The translations under genes were made by a program, and so were the position numbers. Source: Betaproteobacteria bacterium (GTDB taxonomy: Bacteria > Pseudomonadota > Gammaproteobacteria > Burkholderiales > Rhodocyclaceae). From it: DNA of 64,000 nt. Below, piece after piece: positions 47,095 through 60,230 of the stretch (the stretch's first letter is position 1; each line of letters opens with the position of its first letter). The stretch spans positions 62,001 through 126,000 of the forward strand of contig WRIU01000005.1 of NCBI GenBank assembly GCA_009782565.1, in the 5' to 3' direction. The notes beneath the pieces are model-generated. The model was given only the letters and a program-made list of their open reading frames with translations. It was not told the DNA's origin and made no database searches.

Positions 47095-47283
47095 ATGCTT
47101 CATGCCCCATCCGATTCATATGTTGAAGAATCAGGTCGCAACGATCCTTCTTCTTCAGCCACTGATTCACTTACCCCTCAGCCTGGCTATCTTGTGCGCT
47201 CCAATTTACCCGGCCTGAGTTTGGAGATTGAGAATCCGGATACGGAACTCCCGGTGGTGAGTTTCGACTTCGAGGTGAATTAA
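47095..47283 (+). CDS. Orphan 62-residue acidic peptide
   Basis: A small open frame with GGGAG about nine bases before the ATG and a strong terminator 40 bases after the stop. The peptide starts MLHAPSDSYVEESGRNDPSS, is rich in Ser, Pro, Glu and Asp, and ends VVSFDFEVN. It has no signal peptide, no membrane segment and no cysteine. I do not recognise it. Its own leader, ribosome site and terminator argue that it is really expressed. A regulatory peptide or a precursor of a modified peptide are possible, but no modifying enzyme lies nearby. Confidence 0.5.
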   Translation: MLHAPSDSYVEESGRNDPSSSATDSLTPQPGYLVRSNLPGLSLEIENPDTELPVVSFDFEVN

Positions 47284-47320
47284 ACCCTGCCGGGAAGTTG
47301 TCCTGTTGCACGTACAGGTA

Positions 47321-47357
47321 AAAAAAAGCCAAGCCCAAATACGGGCTTGGCTTTTTT
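47321..47357. terminator. Bidirectional rho-independent terminator
   Basis: AAGCCAAGCCC (47326-47336) pairs with GGGCTTGGCTT (47343-47353) around a six-base loop, with an A run on the left and a T run on the right. It can stop transcription from the peptide gene and from the convergent acetate-transporter gene. Confidence 0.88.
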
Positions 47358-47376
47358 CGTTGTTTTGAAAAGCCTG

Positions 47377-47997
47377 TCAGGCTTTCTTCACCCACCCCAT
47401 TGGTTTGCCAAGAGGCAGAACTGGGCGGCCAAAGAAGGCATTCAGGAAGAATGCGCCAGCAGCGTAGAAGCCAAGCAGGGAAATCATAAGCTCTGAGCAT
47501 CCGGCTACGAGGCCGAGAAACTCCGGCTCGACGCCGAGCAGGGACAGCCCAAGCGAACCGAGGAGCACGAGGATCAGCACCATGATCGCGCCGAAAACCT
47601 TATTTGCCTCGAAAGCGGCTATGGTAATGAAAACACAGAAAAAGAAGTAACCGAAGCAGGCAAATCCGAATTGCGGCTTCATATTGACGGCTGCTTCTTT
47701 GGCGGCTTCGCCGAAAAGACCCCCTGCAAAGGCCCATATCATTGCTACGGCCATCCAGAAAAGGCCAAACGCACCTAATACGACTGCGCCGAAATAACTG
47801 TTACGCTTAAAGTCAATGGCAGCGGCCCATAATTGGGCAAAGGAGCCAAGACAAAGCGCCCACGGTATCAGATATGCGGAACCTGATGTCCAACCCAATT
47901 TCTGGGATGCCGCGACAAACGTGACCATGGAAAGGCCGAATACACCCAATGCGGTCGGGTCTGCCGAGACGATTTTGGTTTCTTGAACTTGAGACAC
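47377..47997 (-). CDS. satP: Acetate/succinate uptake transporter (GPR1/FUN34/YaaH, SatP)
   Basis: A 206-residue membrane protein with six hydrophobic segments. The N-terminal DPTALGVFGLSM corresponds to the family signature near the first helix. Related SatP proteins carry acetate and succinate with protons. It starts at a GTG with a very strong GGAGGAG site five bases upstream. Acetate uptake fits the aconitase two genes away, but they are separate units. Confidence 0.87.
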   Translation of the reverse strand: MSQVQETKIVSADPTALGVFGLSMVTFVAASQKLGWTSGSAYLIPWALCLGSFAQLWAAAIDFKRNSYFGAVVLGAFGLFWMAVAMIWAFAGGLFGEAAKEAAVNMKPQFGFACFGYFFFCVFITIAAFEANKVFGAIMVLILVLLGSLGLSLLGVEPEFLGLVAGCSELMISLLGFYAAGAFFLNAFFGRPVLPLGKPMGWVKKA

Positions 47998-48259
47998 GTT
48001 GACTCCTCCATTATGCTCTTGGAATAAAACCCCTGTCGGCTAAACCGTCACATGCAGGAACTCCATGTCAAAGATGAACCGACTGAGGATTTGAGCCTAA
48101 CACGGGCAACAAGTTTTGTGAACGGAGCAAATTTATGTGATTATCCAGCCGCTCAAAACGTTTCGTCCCCTGGAAGAAAGCGCTTTCGGCGCACGGTGTT
48201 ACCGGACTTGCATTAAACTTTAACTCTTTGCTTTCGATACCTGTTTTTCCATCCGAGCC

Positions 48260-49048
48260 GTGAATGTCCTGGTAAACGATTCCGTGCCGCTTGCCGTGCG
48301 CGGGCTCTTGCTGGCCTTGGTGGTGTGCCTGCACGCTGTCGGCGCGGCGGCATTCTCGCGCCTGTCCGAACCTTTGCGGCACAGTAAAGAGCCCATGGTC
48401 TTGCAGGCAAGCTGGATCGAGGGTGCACCTTCCGCTTCCCCGTTACCTGACATACAGCCTACAGAGCCGCTTCCCGCCGCGCGTCCGGTCTCGCCTCGGA
48501 AGCGTTCGGCGCAAGTGCCGGAACATCGGACGCGCTCAAGGGCTCTGGCATCATCGCATCCACAGGTGGCGGCGGTACAATCCACGTCTGCCCCGGTAGT
48601 TGTGGAAACTGCTCCCGCCGTTCCGGATGACTCAGGTCATTCGGATGATCCAGTACCGAGTCCACGCATCGATATTTCCTCCGCTATGACGGCAACGATA
48701 GCGGGTGGGTCGGTTGGTGGAGAGGGGGAAAATAGGGACGGGGAAGGAAGCCGGGATAGGGATTATATCGGCCCCGACTTCAACGTGAGTTATCTTTCCA
48801 ATCCGAAGCCGGAATACCCGTCCCGGTCGCGCCGTCTGCGCGAACAGGGCTTGGTGAAACTGCGCGTCCATGTCACGGCGGAAGGGTATGCGGACGAGGT
48901 GACGCTGCACACGAGCAGCGGCTTTGACCTGCTGGACAAATCGGCGCTCGACACCGTGCGGCGCTGGCGGTTCCGTCCGGCGCAGCGAGCCGGTACGCCT
49001 GTTGAGGGCAGAGTGATCGTGCCGCTTCGGTTTGAATTGCAAGATTGA
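48260..49048 (+). CDS. tonB: TonB-family energy transducer
   Basis: A 262-residue protein with one N-terminal membrane helix (about 10-32). A long Pro/Ser/Arg-rich periplasmic spacer follows, then a C-terminal TonB domain with KPEYPSRSRRLREQGLVKLRVHV and a late ALDTVRRWRFRPAQRAG. It transmits the proton-motive force from ExbB/ExbD to outer-membrane receptors. The frame begins at a GTG (48260) without a clear ribosome site. The stop overlaps the exbB start. No receptor gene or Fur-type operator is recognisable nearby. Confidence 0.88.
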   Translation: MNVLVNDSVPLAVRGLLLALVVCLHAVGAAAFSRLSEPLRHSKEPMVLQASWIEGAPSASPLPDIQPTEPLPAARPVSPRKRSAQVPEHRTRSRALASSHPQVAAVQSTSAPVVVETAPAVPDDSGHSDDPVPSPRIDISSAMTATIAGGSVGGEGENRDGEGSRDRDYIGPDFNVSYLSNPKPEYPSRSRRLREQGLVKLRVHVTAEGYADEVTLHTSSGFDLLDKSALDTVRRWRFRPAQRAGTPVEGRVIVPLRFELQD

Positions 49049-49863
49049 TGATGGAAAGCGATATGTCTGAATCTTCCTGGGATTTTGCCCATTTCTTGAC
49101 GCAGACGGATACCGTCGGCCTTTGCGTTTTGGCGGTTCTAACGGTGATGTCGCTCCTATCGTGGTATCTGATCGCATCCAGGTTATGGCGTTACATAGCG
49201 ATTCGCGCGCGAAGCCGGTCGTTCATTGGGGGCTTTCGGCGGCGGGTACGCCAGCCCGTTGACGCGGAACGCTTGTGGATTGCCACGGGTGGGAACAACC
49301 CTTTCGCCCGTCTCCTGGGCGAAGGGCTCCGGGCTTGCAAGTCCCTACGGGAAGCGGGAAGGGACAGTGCCCGGAAAACGGACGGGGCGGGTTTCGAGAT
49401 TGCTTCGCCCGACGATTACGTTAGCGCCGCGCTGGCGCACGGTATTGCCGGGGAAATACGCCGGTTGGAAAGCGGCATGACGCCGTTGGCCTCTATTGCC
49501 TCGACGGCTCCGTTCGTGGGGCTGTTTGGTACGGTTTGGGGCATTTTCCATGCCTTGCAGGGCATTGCGCTCTCGGCGCAGGTGAGCCTCGATAAAGTGG
49601 CGGGGCCGGTTGGCGAGGCGCTCATCATGACCGCCTACGGCCTGTTCGTCTCCATTCCCGCTTTGTTGGCCTATAACGCTTTTACTCGCCTGAACCGCAA
49701 TTTGACCGGGGAACTGGAACGTTTCGCACACACGGTATTTGGCCTGTTGGGACTGGGATTGTCCACAGGCGGCACGGCCTCGGATGAGCCGCAGGTCGTC
49801 GAGCTTTCCACCGTGACAGCGCGGGTAGACGCAACCAAAGCGAAAGCGGAAGGGGTGCACTGA
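49048..49863 (+). CDS. exbB: ExbB-type proton-channel protein (MotA/TolQ/ExbB)
   Basis: A 271-residue inner-membrane protein with three hydrophobic segments (near residues 24-44, 150-172 and 195-218). The cytoplasmic loop of about 100 residues between the first two is as expected. The hallmark APFVGLFGTVWGIFHALQGI and GEALIMTAYGLFVSIPALLAY are both present. It forms the stator with ExbD that drives TonB. The ATG at 49048 overlaps the TonB stop. A TTG one codon earlier is possible. Confidence 0.9.
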   Translation: MMESDMSESSWDFAHFLTQTDTVGLCVLAVLTVMSLLSWYLIASRLWRYIAIRARSRSFIGGFRRRVRQPVDAERLWIATGGNNPFARLLGEGLRACKSLREAGRDSARKTDGAGFEIASPDDYVSAALAHGIAGEIRRLESGMTPLASIASTAPFVGLFGTVWGIFHALQGIALSAQVSLDKVAGPVGEALIMTAYGLFVSIPALLAYNAFTRLNRNLTGELERFAHTVFGLLGLGLSTGGTASDEPQVVELSTVTARVDATKAKAEGVH

Positions 49864-49866
49864 AAC

Positions 49867-50277
49867 ATGGCTTTCCATCCCCGAACCGGGTACGACGCGC
49901 TACGAGCGGAAATCAACATGATCCCGCTCATCGACGTGATGCTGGTGCTGCTTGTCATCTTCATTATCGCCGCGCCGCTTCTGACCCATGCCGTCAAGAT
50001 CGACCTGCCCATGGCCGACAGCGCCGTGGTAGACATGAAGCCAGAAACCATCCAGCTTGGCATCAAGGCCGATGGGCAGTTTTTTTGGGACGGCGAACCC
50101 GTCGAAGAGGCGGGGCTGGAACCCTTGATGCGGGAAGCGGGCAACCGCGCACAGCCCCCGGAACTCCATCTCCAGGTCGACGCGGCTACGCCTTACGAAC
50201 TTGTAGCGCGCGCAATAGCGCGGGCATCCCGCGCAGGTCTGGAAAAAATCGGCTTCGTCAGCAAGCCGGAAGAATGA
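49867..50277 (+). CDS. exbD: ExbD/TolR-family protein
   Basis: A 136-residue protein with one membrane helix. The typical N-terminal motif AEINMIPLIDVMLVLLVIFI contains the essential Asp, and a periplasmic domain ends the protein. It starts three bases after exbB. With ExbB it forms the proton-conducting complex for TonB. Length and motif are standard. Confidence 0.92.
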   Translation: MAFHPRTGYDALRAEINMIPLIDVMLVLLVIFIIAAPLLTHAVKIDLPMADSAVVDMKPETIQLGIKADGQFFWDGEPVEEAGLEPLMREAGNRAQPPELHLQVDAATPYELVARAIARASRAGLEKIGFVSKPEE

Positions 50278-50359
50278 AGCCTGCCGTTTTGCCAAATGGG
50301 TGTAGTATTGGTTCAAAAGTATCTGTCATCGTTCTGATTTGACTGTAAGGAGCAGAAAC

Positions 50360-50980
50360 ATGACTCTCAATGAATTAATCGAAACTATCTTCCGCAGCAT
50401 TCACGAAACAAATGAAGAGCATAAACGTTGGACTGATGCCTGGGTAACGCACTACGGTGTCGAACAGTATATTGTGGGTAATATTGCCAGATCAATCATG
50501 AAATTGAAAGATAGACCGACTTATGCAGTGCTTGAAACACCATTTTCTGAAATATATCTCTACAATGGAGGCAGACCTCCGGGACGCCCAGGAAAAGCAA
50601 ACAAAGACTCAAATCGTCTCGATTTAGCTTTATATTCTGATGAAGAAAAGATTAGCTACGCCATAGAGTTTAAACGCTTCTGTAATAAAAACTGTTTCAA
50701 AGATTTTGATAGGCTGTGTAAGCTCATTATAGACTTAGAAAAAAATGGAACATTGATAACTGGTATATCTGCTTCGATTGTAACTTCGAAAGCAAAAGCA
50801 GACAACATCCCAGAATTATTCAATGAAAAAGAAAATCTATTCTCTGAATATCTAAAAACAATATGGAAAAATAAAGGGATAAAGTATACCTTCCATCGAT
50901 CAAAAAAAATTATAACCGACAAAGAAGGCCAGATTTTCTCTGCTCTTTGTGTAGCAATACGTAGCAAGCATCTGAATTAA
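50360..50980 (+). CDS. AT-rich orphan with PD-(D/E)XK nuclease-like core
   Basis: A 206-residue soluble protein, clearly more AT-rich than its surroundings. AAGGAG eight bases before ATG 50360 sets the start. The middle shows SNRLDLALYSDEEKISYAIEFKRF: an Asp followed by a Glu-x-Lys (EFK) at the spacing expected for a PD-(D/E)XK nuclease core. An N-terminal helical part (ELIETIFRSIHETNEEHKRW) precedes it. It could be a solitary restriction-like or DNA-repair nuclease, or an acquired defence gene. It is convergent with gluQRS, overlapping by four bases. Function is inferred from the motif only. Confidence 0.55.
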   Translation: MTLNELIETIFRSIHETNEEHKRWTDAWVTHYGVEQYIVGNIARSIMKLKDRPTYAVLETPFSEIYLYNGGRPPGRPGKANKDSNRLDLALYSDEEKISYAIEFKRFCNKNCFKDFDRLCKLIIDLEKNGTLITGISASIVTSKAKADNIPELFNEKENLFSEYLKTIWKNKGIKYTFHRSKKIITDKEGQIFSALCVAIRSKHLN

Positions 50981-51918
50981 ATATAATTCAACTCCGGCGC
51001 AACCCCCTGCAAAACCCGTGAAACACGCCCCAAATCCCAATTTTCAAGCGCCCACGCCCACACTTCCCTGACGGAAGCGCCATTCAGCCCATTGGGCGGA
51101 TGTTGCCCAAGAAAATCCAGCGCGGCAGCCAGCGCATGTGAGGGAGAGCCTTCATCGACCGCCCGCGCCAAGGTCTGCTTGGAGAGTTTTTCACCGGCGG
51201 CGTTCGTTGCCACCGGCAGATGCGCGTAAGCCGGGACGGGCAGGCCGAGCAAGGTTTGAAGATGTATCTGGCGCGCAGTTGAGCCGAGAAGGTCTGCCCC
51301 GCGCACCACATGGGTCACGCCTTGCTCGGCATCGTCGACGACCACGGCAAGCTGGTAAGCGAAAACCCCATCGGCACGAAACACCACGTAATCCCCCACA
51401 TCACGCGCAAGCTCTTCTTCCTGGCAGCCCTGAATGACATCCTCGAACCGGATCAATCCCTCTGCCTTGACCCGCCACGCGCGCGGCTCCGCGCCTGTCG
51501 GCAAACCGTTCCGGCAAGTGCCGGGATAACGCAGGGAACCGTCACGAGCCAGCGCGGAGTCCGGCACTTCCGCCAGTTCGCGCCGGGAACAGGCGCAGGG
51601 AAAAACATGCCCGCCCGCCTTGAGCCGTTCCAGCGCGGTGGCGTAAATCCCGGCACGGCGGCTCTGCCATAAAACTTCTCCGTCCCATTCAAAACCGAAA
51701 CGCTCCAAGGTAGCAAGCATTGCCTCGGCCATGCCGGGCACGGCGCGCGGGGTGTCGACATCCTCGACGCGCACGAGCCAGCGCCCACCTTGGCAACGGG
51801 CTTCAAGCGCGCTGCCCAGCGCGGCGACGAGCGAGCCGAAATGCAGCGGGCCGCTTGGCGTCGGGGCAAAGCGGCCCACGTAAGGGGAATTGTTTGGCGA
51901 GGCTGAACGCCCTCTCAA
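50977..51918 (-). CDS. gluQRS: Glutamyl-Q tRNA(Asp) synthetase
   Basis: A 313-residue truncated glutamyl-tRNA-synthetase paralogue that attaches glutamate to queuosine in tRNA-Asp. It contains VGRFAPTPSGPLHFGSLVAA (the HIGH-like motif), a zinc-type FPCACSRRELAEVP, and NAAGEKLSKQTLARA (the KMSKS-like motif). It lacks an anticodon-binding domain, as expected. queF in this window belongs to the same queuosine pathway. The start overlaps rpoH by four bases. Confidence 0.93.
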   Translation of the reverse strand: MRGRSASPNNSPYVGRFAPTPSGPLHFGSLVAALGSALEARCQGGRWLVRVEDVDTPRAVPGMAEAMLATLERFGFEWDGEVLWQSRRAGIYATALERLKAGGHVFPCACSRRELAEVPDSALARDGSLRYPGTCRNGLPTGAEPRAWRVKAEGLIRFEDVIQGCQEEELARDVGDYVVFRADGVFAYQLAVVVDDAEQGVTHVVRGADLLGSTARQIHLQTLLGLPVPAYAHLPVATNAAGEKLSKQTLARAVDEGSPSHALAAALDFLGQHPPNGLNGASVREVWAWALENWDLGRVSRVLQGVAPELNYI

Positions 51919-52769
51919 CGCGCCGGAGCCAGCAGGGCGCGCATCTTCTGCATGGCGCGCGCCTCGATTTGGCGAATGCGCTCGGCAGAAACGCCATATT
52001 CGGAAGCGAGTTCGTGCAGGGTAGCAGTGTCGCCTTCAGCGAGCCAGCGCCGTTCCACGATGGCACGGCTACGCACATCAAGACTGCCGAGCGCCTGCCG
52101 CAAGCCTTCGTCCTGAAGGCGGGCATACTGAGCCTCTTCGATCACGGCAGAAGGTTCGGCATTCGGATCGGGCAAATAGGCAATGGGCGCGAAATGCCCG
52201 TCCTCATCGTCATTGCCGCCTTCCAACGGAACCTCGCGCCCACAGAGCCGGGTTTCCATCTCGGCGACCTCTTCGGGCTTGACGCCGAGACGGGCGGCAA
52301 TCGAGTGCACTTCCTCACGGTTCAGGGTGGAGGTGTCCCGCTTCATGCTACGCAGGTTAAAAAACAGCTTGCGTTGCGCCTTGGTAGTGGCAATTTTCAC
52401 CAACCGCCAGTTTCGCACGATGAATTCATGAATCTCTGCCTTGATCCAGTGAATGGCAAACGACACCAACCGCACGCCGCGCGTGGGATCGAACCGCTTG
52501 ACCGCCTTCATCAAGCCGATGTTGCCCTCCTGGATCAGGTCGGCATGCGGCAGCCCGTAGCCGAGATAACCGCGCGCGATGGACACCACCAATCGCAGGT
52601 GCGACACGATCAACTGCCGAGCCGCGTCGAGGTCGCCATGCTCCTTCAGGCGCGTGGCTAAGTCCACTTCTTCCTGCTCGGTAAGCATGGGCAGACGATT
52701 GACCGAGCCAATGTACTGGTCAATGCTGCCAACGGCGTATGGAACGGGAAACGACAAGGCTTGATTCAT
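51915..52769 (-). CDS. rpoH: RNA polymerase sigma-32 factor
   Basis: A 284-residue heat-shock sigma factor. Region 2 shows [21 protein letters not shown] and [18 protein letters not shown], and the RpoH box appears as [13 protein letters not shown]. Region 4 ends with [23 protein letters not shown]. It directs RNA polymerase to chaperone and protease genes. GAGGAGG precedes the ATG. A perfect CIRCE element lies 29-55 bases upstream of the start, suggesting repression by HrcA. Confidence 0.95.
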   Translation of the reverse strand: MNQALSFPVPYAVGSIDQYIGSVNRLPMLTEQEEVDLATRLKEHGDLDAARQLIVSHLRLVVSIARGYLGYGLPHADLIQEGNIGLMKAVKRFDPTRGVRLVSFAIHWIKAEIHEFIVRNWRLVKIATTKAQRKLFFNLRSMKRDTSTLNREEVHSIAARLGVKPEEVAEMETRLCGREVPLEGGNDDEDGHFAPIAYLPDPNAEPSAVIEEAQYARLQDEGLRQALGSLDVRSRAIVERRWLAEGDTATLHELASEYGVSAERIRQIEARAMQKMRALLAPAR

Positions 52770-52797
52770 GGGTACTCAACCTCCTCAAGCCCGCATT

Positions 52798-52824
52798 TTA
52801 GCACTCTATGTCAGAGAGTGCTAA
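52798..52824. promoter_or_regulatory. CIRCE element (HrcA operator)
   Basis: TTAGCACTC, a nine-base spacer and GAGTGCTAA, identical to the canonical CIRCE inverted repeat. It lies between rpoH (29 bases before its start) and metG (about 100 bases before its start). HrcA binding here would link rpoH expression to the GroEL-dependent heat-shock circuit. Directly read; the regulator gene is outside the window. Confidence 0.92.
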
Positions 52825-52925
52825 TACAGATTATTCACGGACTGCGCGCAGGCTCGGAGGCAAGCCAGGCCGCCCTACCGGACGGCTTTGGTAGAATAAT
52901 TGTTTTGCAGAAAAAATTTCAGGCC

Positions 52926-54635
52926 ATGCCCCGCAAGATTCTCGTTACCAACGCCCTGCCTTACGCCAACGGCGACATCCATCTCGGCCACCTCGTCGGC
53001 TACATCCAAGCCGACATCTGGGTACGTTTCCAGCGCATGCGCGGCCACACTGTGCATTACGTCTGCGCCGACGACACACATGGCGCCCCCATCATGCTGC
53101 GGGCGGAAAAAGAAGGTATCAGCCCCGAGGCCCTGATCGCCCGCGCGCATGGCGAACACCTGCGCGACTTCACCGATTTCGGCATTGCCTTCGACAACTA
53201 CCACTCCACGCACAGCCCGGAAAACCGCGCCTACGCCGAAGATATCTACGCCCACCTCAAGGCTGCGGATTTGATCGAAGCCCGCGCCATCGAACAGTTC
53301 TACGACCCGGTCAGGGAAATGTTCCTGCCCGACCGCTTCATCAAGGGCGAATGCCCAAAATGCGGCGCGCAAGACCAATACGGCGACAACTGCGAAGTCT
53401 GCGGCGCGGCCTACGCCCCCACCGAATTGAAAAACCCTCGATCCGCCGTTTCTGGAACCACGCCCGTATTGCGCGCCTCGGAACACTACTTTTTCCGGCT
53501 CTCCGACCCACGCGCCGTCGCTTTCCTGCGTGAATGGACGACGGGCGAGGCGCGCCCCGGCGTGCGCCGGCTCCAGCAGGAAGCCGCCAACAAGATGCGT
53601 GAATGGCTCGGTTCCGACGGCGACAATAAACTCACTGACTGGGACATTTCGCGCGACGCGCCCTACTTCGGCTTTGAAATCCCGGACGCCCCAGGCAAAT
53701 ACTTTTACGTCTGGCTCGACGCCCCTATCGGCTACCTGGCAAGCTTCAAAAATCTCGCCGACAAAACCGATGGCATCGTTGCCGAAGACTACATCGACGC
53801 CCAAAAAGCTGCCGCCCTCGGCACCGAAATGGTGCACTTCATCGGCAAGGACATCCTCTACTTCCACGCCCTTTTCTGGCCCGCGATGCTGGAATTCGCG
53901 GGCTACCGCACCCCGAACCAGCTTTGCGTCAATGGCTTTCTCACCGTCGACGGCACGAAGATGAGCAAGAGCCGAGGGACCTTCATCACCGCGCGTTCCT
54001 GGCTCGATCAGAAGCTCGATCCTGAAGCCCTGCGCTATTACTTCGCGAGCAAATCCAACGGCAGCATGGAAGACGTCGACTTGAACCTCGACGACATGAT
54101 TGCCCGCGTCAATGCCGATCTCGTCGGCAAGTTCGTCAACCTTGCCAGCCGCTCGGCCGGTTTCATCAACAAGCGTTTCGGCGGCAGCCTGGGAGCCATC
54201 GACCTTGAAGCCGCGCAACCCTTTGCCGACGCCTGGAACGAAAACACCCTCGCCGATGCTTATGAAGCCCGCGACTTCAGCCGGGCGCTACGCGAAGTCA
54301 TGCGGCTCGCCGACCTCGCTAACCAGTACGTCAACGACAAAAAACCCTGGGAACTCGCCAAACAGGAGGGAATGGAAGCAATGCTGCACATCGTATGCAG
54401 CACCGCCCTCACCCTATTCCGCGATCTCACACGCTATCTCAAACCCGTGCTGCCCTCACTTGCCGGAGAAGCCGAACGCTTCCTCGCCATCCCCCCGCTC
54501 GACTGGCAAGGCCAATGGCAACCCCTGCCCGCCGGACACCGCATCAATCCCTACAATCATTTGATGGCCCGCATCGAGCGCACCCGCATCGACTCTCTCA
54601 TCGAGGCCAATCGCGACACGCTCGCCAAAGGATAA
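52926..54635 (+). CDS. metG: Methionyl-tRNA synthetase without C-terminal tRNA-binding domain
   Basis: A 569-residue class I synthetase. The HIGH-type motif is in [17 protein letters not shown], zinc cysteines in [18 protein letters not shown], the signature loop is KMSKSRG, and the helical anticodon domain ends near the stop. E. coli MetG is about 100 residues longer because of an EMAP-like C-terminal domain for dimerisation and tRNA binding, which is missing here. The start at ATG 52926 is set by homology of [15 protein letters not shown]; the longer frame crosses the CIRCE region. Confidence 0.94.
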   Translation: MPRKILVTNALPYANGDIHLGHLVGYIQADIWVRFQRMRGHTVHYVCADDTHGAPIMLRAEKEGISPEALIARAHGEHLRDFTDFGIAFDNYHSTHSPENRAYAEDIYAHLKAADLIEARAIEQFYDPVREMFLPDRFIKGECPKCGAQDQYGDNCEVCGAAYAPTELKNPRSAVSGTTPVLRASEHYFFRLSDPRAVAFLREWTTGEARPGVRRLQQEAANKMREWLGSDGDNKLTDWDISRDAPYFGFEIPDAPGKYFYVWLDAPIGYLASFKNLADKTDGIVAEDYIDAQKAAALGTEMVHFIGKDILYFHALFWPAMLEFAGYRTPNQLCVNGFLTVDGTKMSKSRGTFITARSWLDQKLDPEALRYYFASKSNGSMEDVDLNLDDMIARVNADLVGKFVNLASRSAGFINKRFGGSLGAIDLEAAQPFADAWNENTLADAYEARDFSRALREVMRLADLANQYVNDKKPWELAKQEGMEAMLHIVCSTALTLFRDLTRYLKPVLPSLAGEAERFLAIPPLDWQGQWQPLPAGHRINPYNHLMARIERTRIDSLIEANRDTLAKG

Positions 54636-54643
54636 ACCCAGGC

Positions 54644-55990
54644 TCAGAAGATCGGCGGTATCAATTCAAACAAGACTCCGAGCGGCTGCGGCCTGCCGTT
54701 GAGGTTCAGTTCGCCATTGCGAAGGTGCGCGTCCACGCTTAAGGTGTCGCCCTTTTCCACGAAAACGCCGTCATTGAGCATCGTGGCCATCTGTTTGCTG
54801 ACCTGTTCTTTTGTTTCCTTTTCGACGTTGACTTCGTTCTCTTCGCCCCCTTCGAGCGTATCGGTTATTTCCTCGGACGCTTGCGAACTCATGTGGCGGA
54901 TCACCAGCGCGCGTGGCAGCGTCATTTGCAAATCGACAGACAGGCTGACTATTGGCGCTAGTGGGGTATTGAAGTTGAGATTATTGCCATCGCCCCCGTA
55001 CAAATCGGCGGACAGGTTGGCCGCTGGTGCTGGTGCCGGCGGGGCATTCGGATTGAGATTGCCGTCGCCCTCGTAAGCAATGCGGAAACTTCCAGCGACC
55101 ATGCCTTCCGGCCAGCGCGCGCGTACCTCCTCGATGGCAAAAGCTGGCTTATGCTGCAACAACAGCATCACGGTTTGCTCCTGACTTTCCTCATCGTCCG
55201 GCGTGTCTTGCAAGAGGGCATCAACCGCCTTGACATCGAGGTTTTTCAACAAAAACGCCAGCTTGAGATTATCGACGATCTCTTTCTTTTCCCCTTCCAC
55301 GACAAACTTGTCGGTATCGAGTTTCACCGTCCACGTACCCAATGCCCCATCTTTCACAGATGCGTTGGCCGTGACACGAAGGTTTTTGATTTCAACGCTA
55401 CGAATCGCACCGTTATCGCTTTTTCCCAGAAAATGAAACCTGTCCAGCATGACGCTTGCCGTACCGGTGTAAACACGCTTGAGCCCTTCGACGAGAGTTG
55501 CGTCGCTTTTGAACGTAATATTCTTAATGGTTGTTTCAGATTTTGGCGAAACGAAATGTAAATTCAGCCCTCCCGTCCAACCGATCACGGCATCCAACAC
55601 GGGAAGCGGATCGTCGGCGAAAAATTCATTGAGGTACTCGGCATTGTCTTCCGTCAGTTGCGCCTCGGAGTGAATGTGCGCGGCTGCAGTCAGAACCGGC
55701 AAGGGCCCGTGCCGGATGCTGTGAATGACGGACACTGTAACCGGCACTGTGGTCGCAGCGCCTTCCTCCCCGGAAGCCATCTGGAAGACCCAGTCGGTAC
55801 GCGCCGAAGCACTGAAGATGCCGCGCTGATAATCGACCACGCTCACCGTAGCGCCATAGTTGGACGCCCATTCCACGTTCTCTCGGAAGCTTTGTTCGAT
55901 TCTGATTCCGTTCCAATAACTGCCGCCGATCAGTATCACTGCCGTCGCGACAAGCGCGCCGATAGTTTTTTCTTTTCTTCCAACGTTCAT
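54644..55990 (-). CDS. YdgA-family (DUF945) envelope protein
   Basis: A 448-residue protein with a membrane anchor near the N-terminus (about residues 9-24) and a large periplasmic domain. It begins with VEWASNYGATVSVVDYQRGIFSASART, the typical YdgA/DUF945 start. GGGGA six bases before ATG 55990 supports the start; the longer frame has no ribosome-binding site. A low-complexity Glu-rich stretch (EGGEENEVNVEKETKEQV) lies near the C-terminus. Related proteins are linked to motility or envelope integrity in E. coli, but the function is not established. Confidence 0.72.
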   Translation of the reverse strand: MNVGRKEKTIGALVATAVILIGGSYWNGIRIEQSFRENVEWASNYGATVSVVDYQRGIFSASARTDWVFQMASGEEGAATTVPVTVSVIHSIRHGPLPVLTAAAHIHSEAQLTEDNAEYLNEFFADDPLPVLDAVIGWTGGLNLHFVSPKSETTIKNITFKSDATLVEGLKRVYTGTASVMLDRFHFLGKSDNGAIRSVEIKNLRVTANASVKDGALGTWTVKLDTDKFVVEGEKKEIVDNLKLAFLLKNLDVKAVDALLQDTPDDEESQEQTVMLLLQHKPAFAIEEVRARWPEGMVAGSFRIAYEGDGNLNPNAPPAPAPAANLSADLYGGDGNNLNFNTPLAPIVSLSVDLQMTLPRALVIRHMSSQASEEITDTLEGGEENEVNVEKETKEQVSKQMATMLNDGVFVEKGDTLSVDAHLRNGELNLNGRPQPLGVLFELIPPIF

Positions 55991-56057
55991 GAGTTTCCCC
56001 GCTTCAACACCCGATCTGTAGTTTTTGGATTCTGACACACTGTGGGCATGGAAAGAA

Positions 56058-60192
<4,135 letters not shown>

Positions 60193-60230
60193 ACTTACCG
60201 CGTCCTTTCCATTGTTGATCTGTTATTTCA

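Noticed and set aside
46882-47283. A 133-codon frame covering the peptide gene
   Set aside because: The first 70 residues have no protein-like order and no ribosome site at their start; the ATG at 47095 has both a site and normal composition.
47998-48259. Fur-type operator before tonB
   Set aside because: No GATAATGATAATCATTATC-like sequence is present in the gap.
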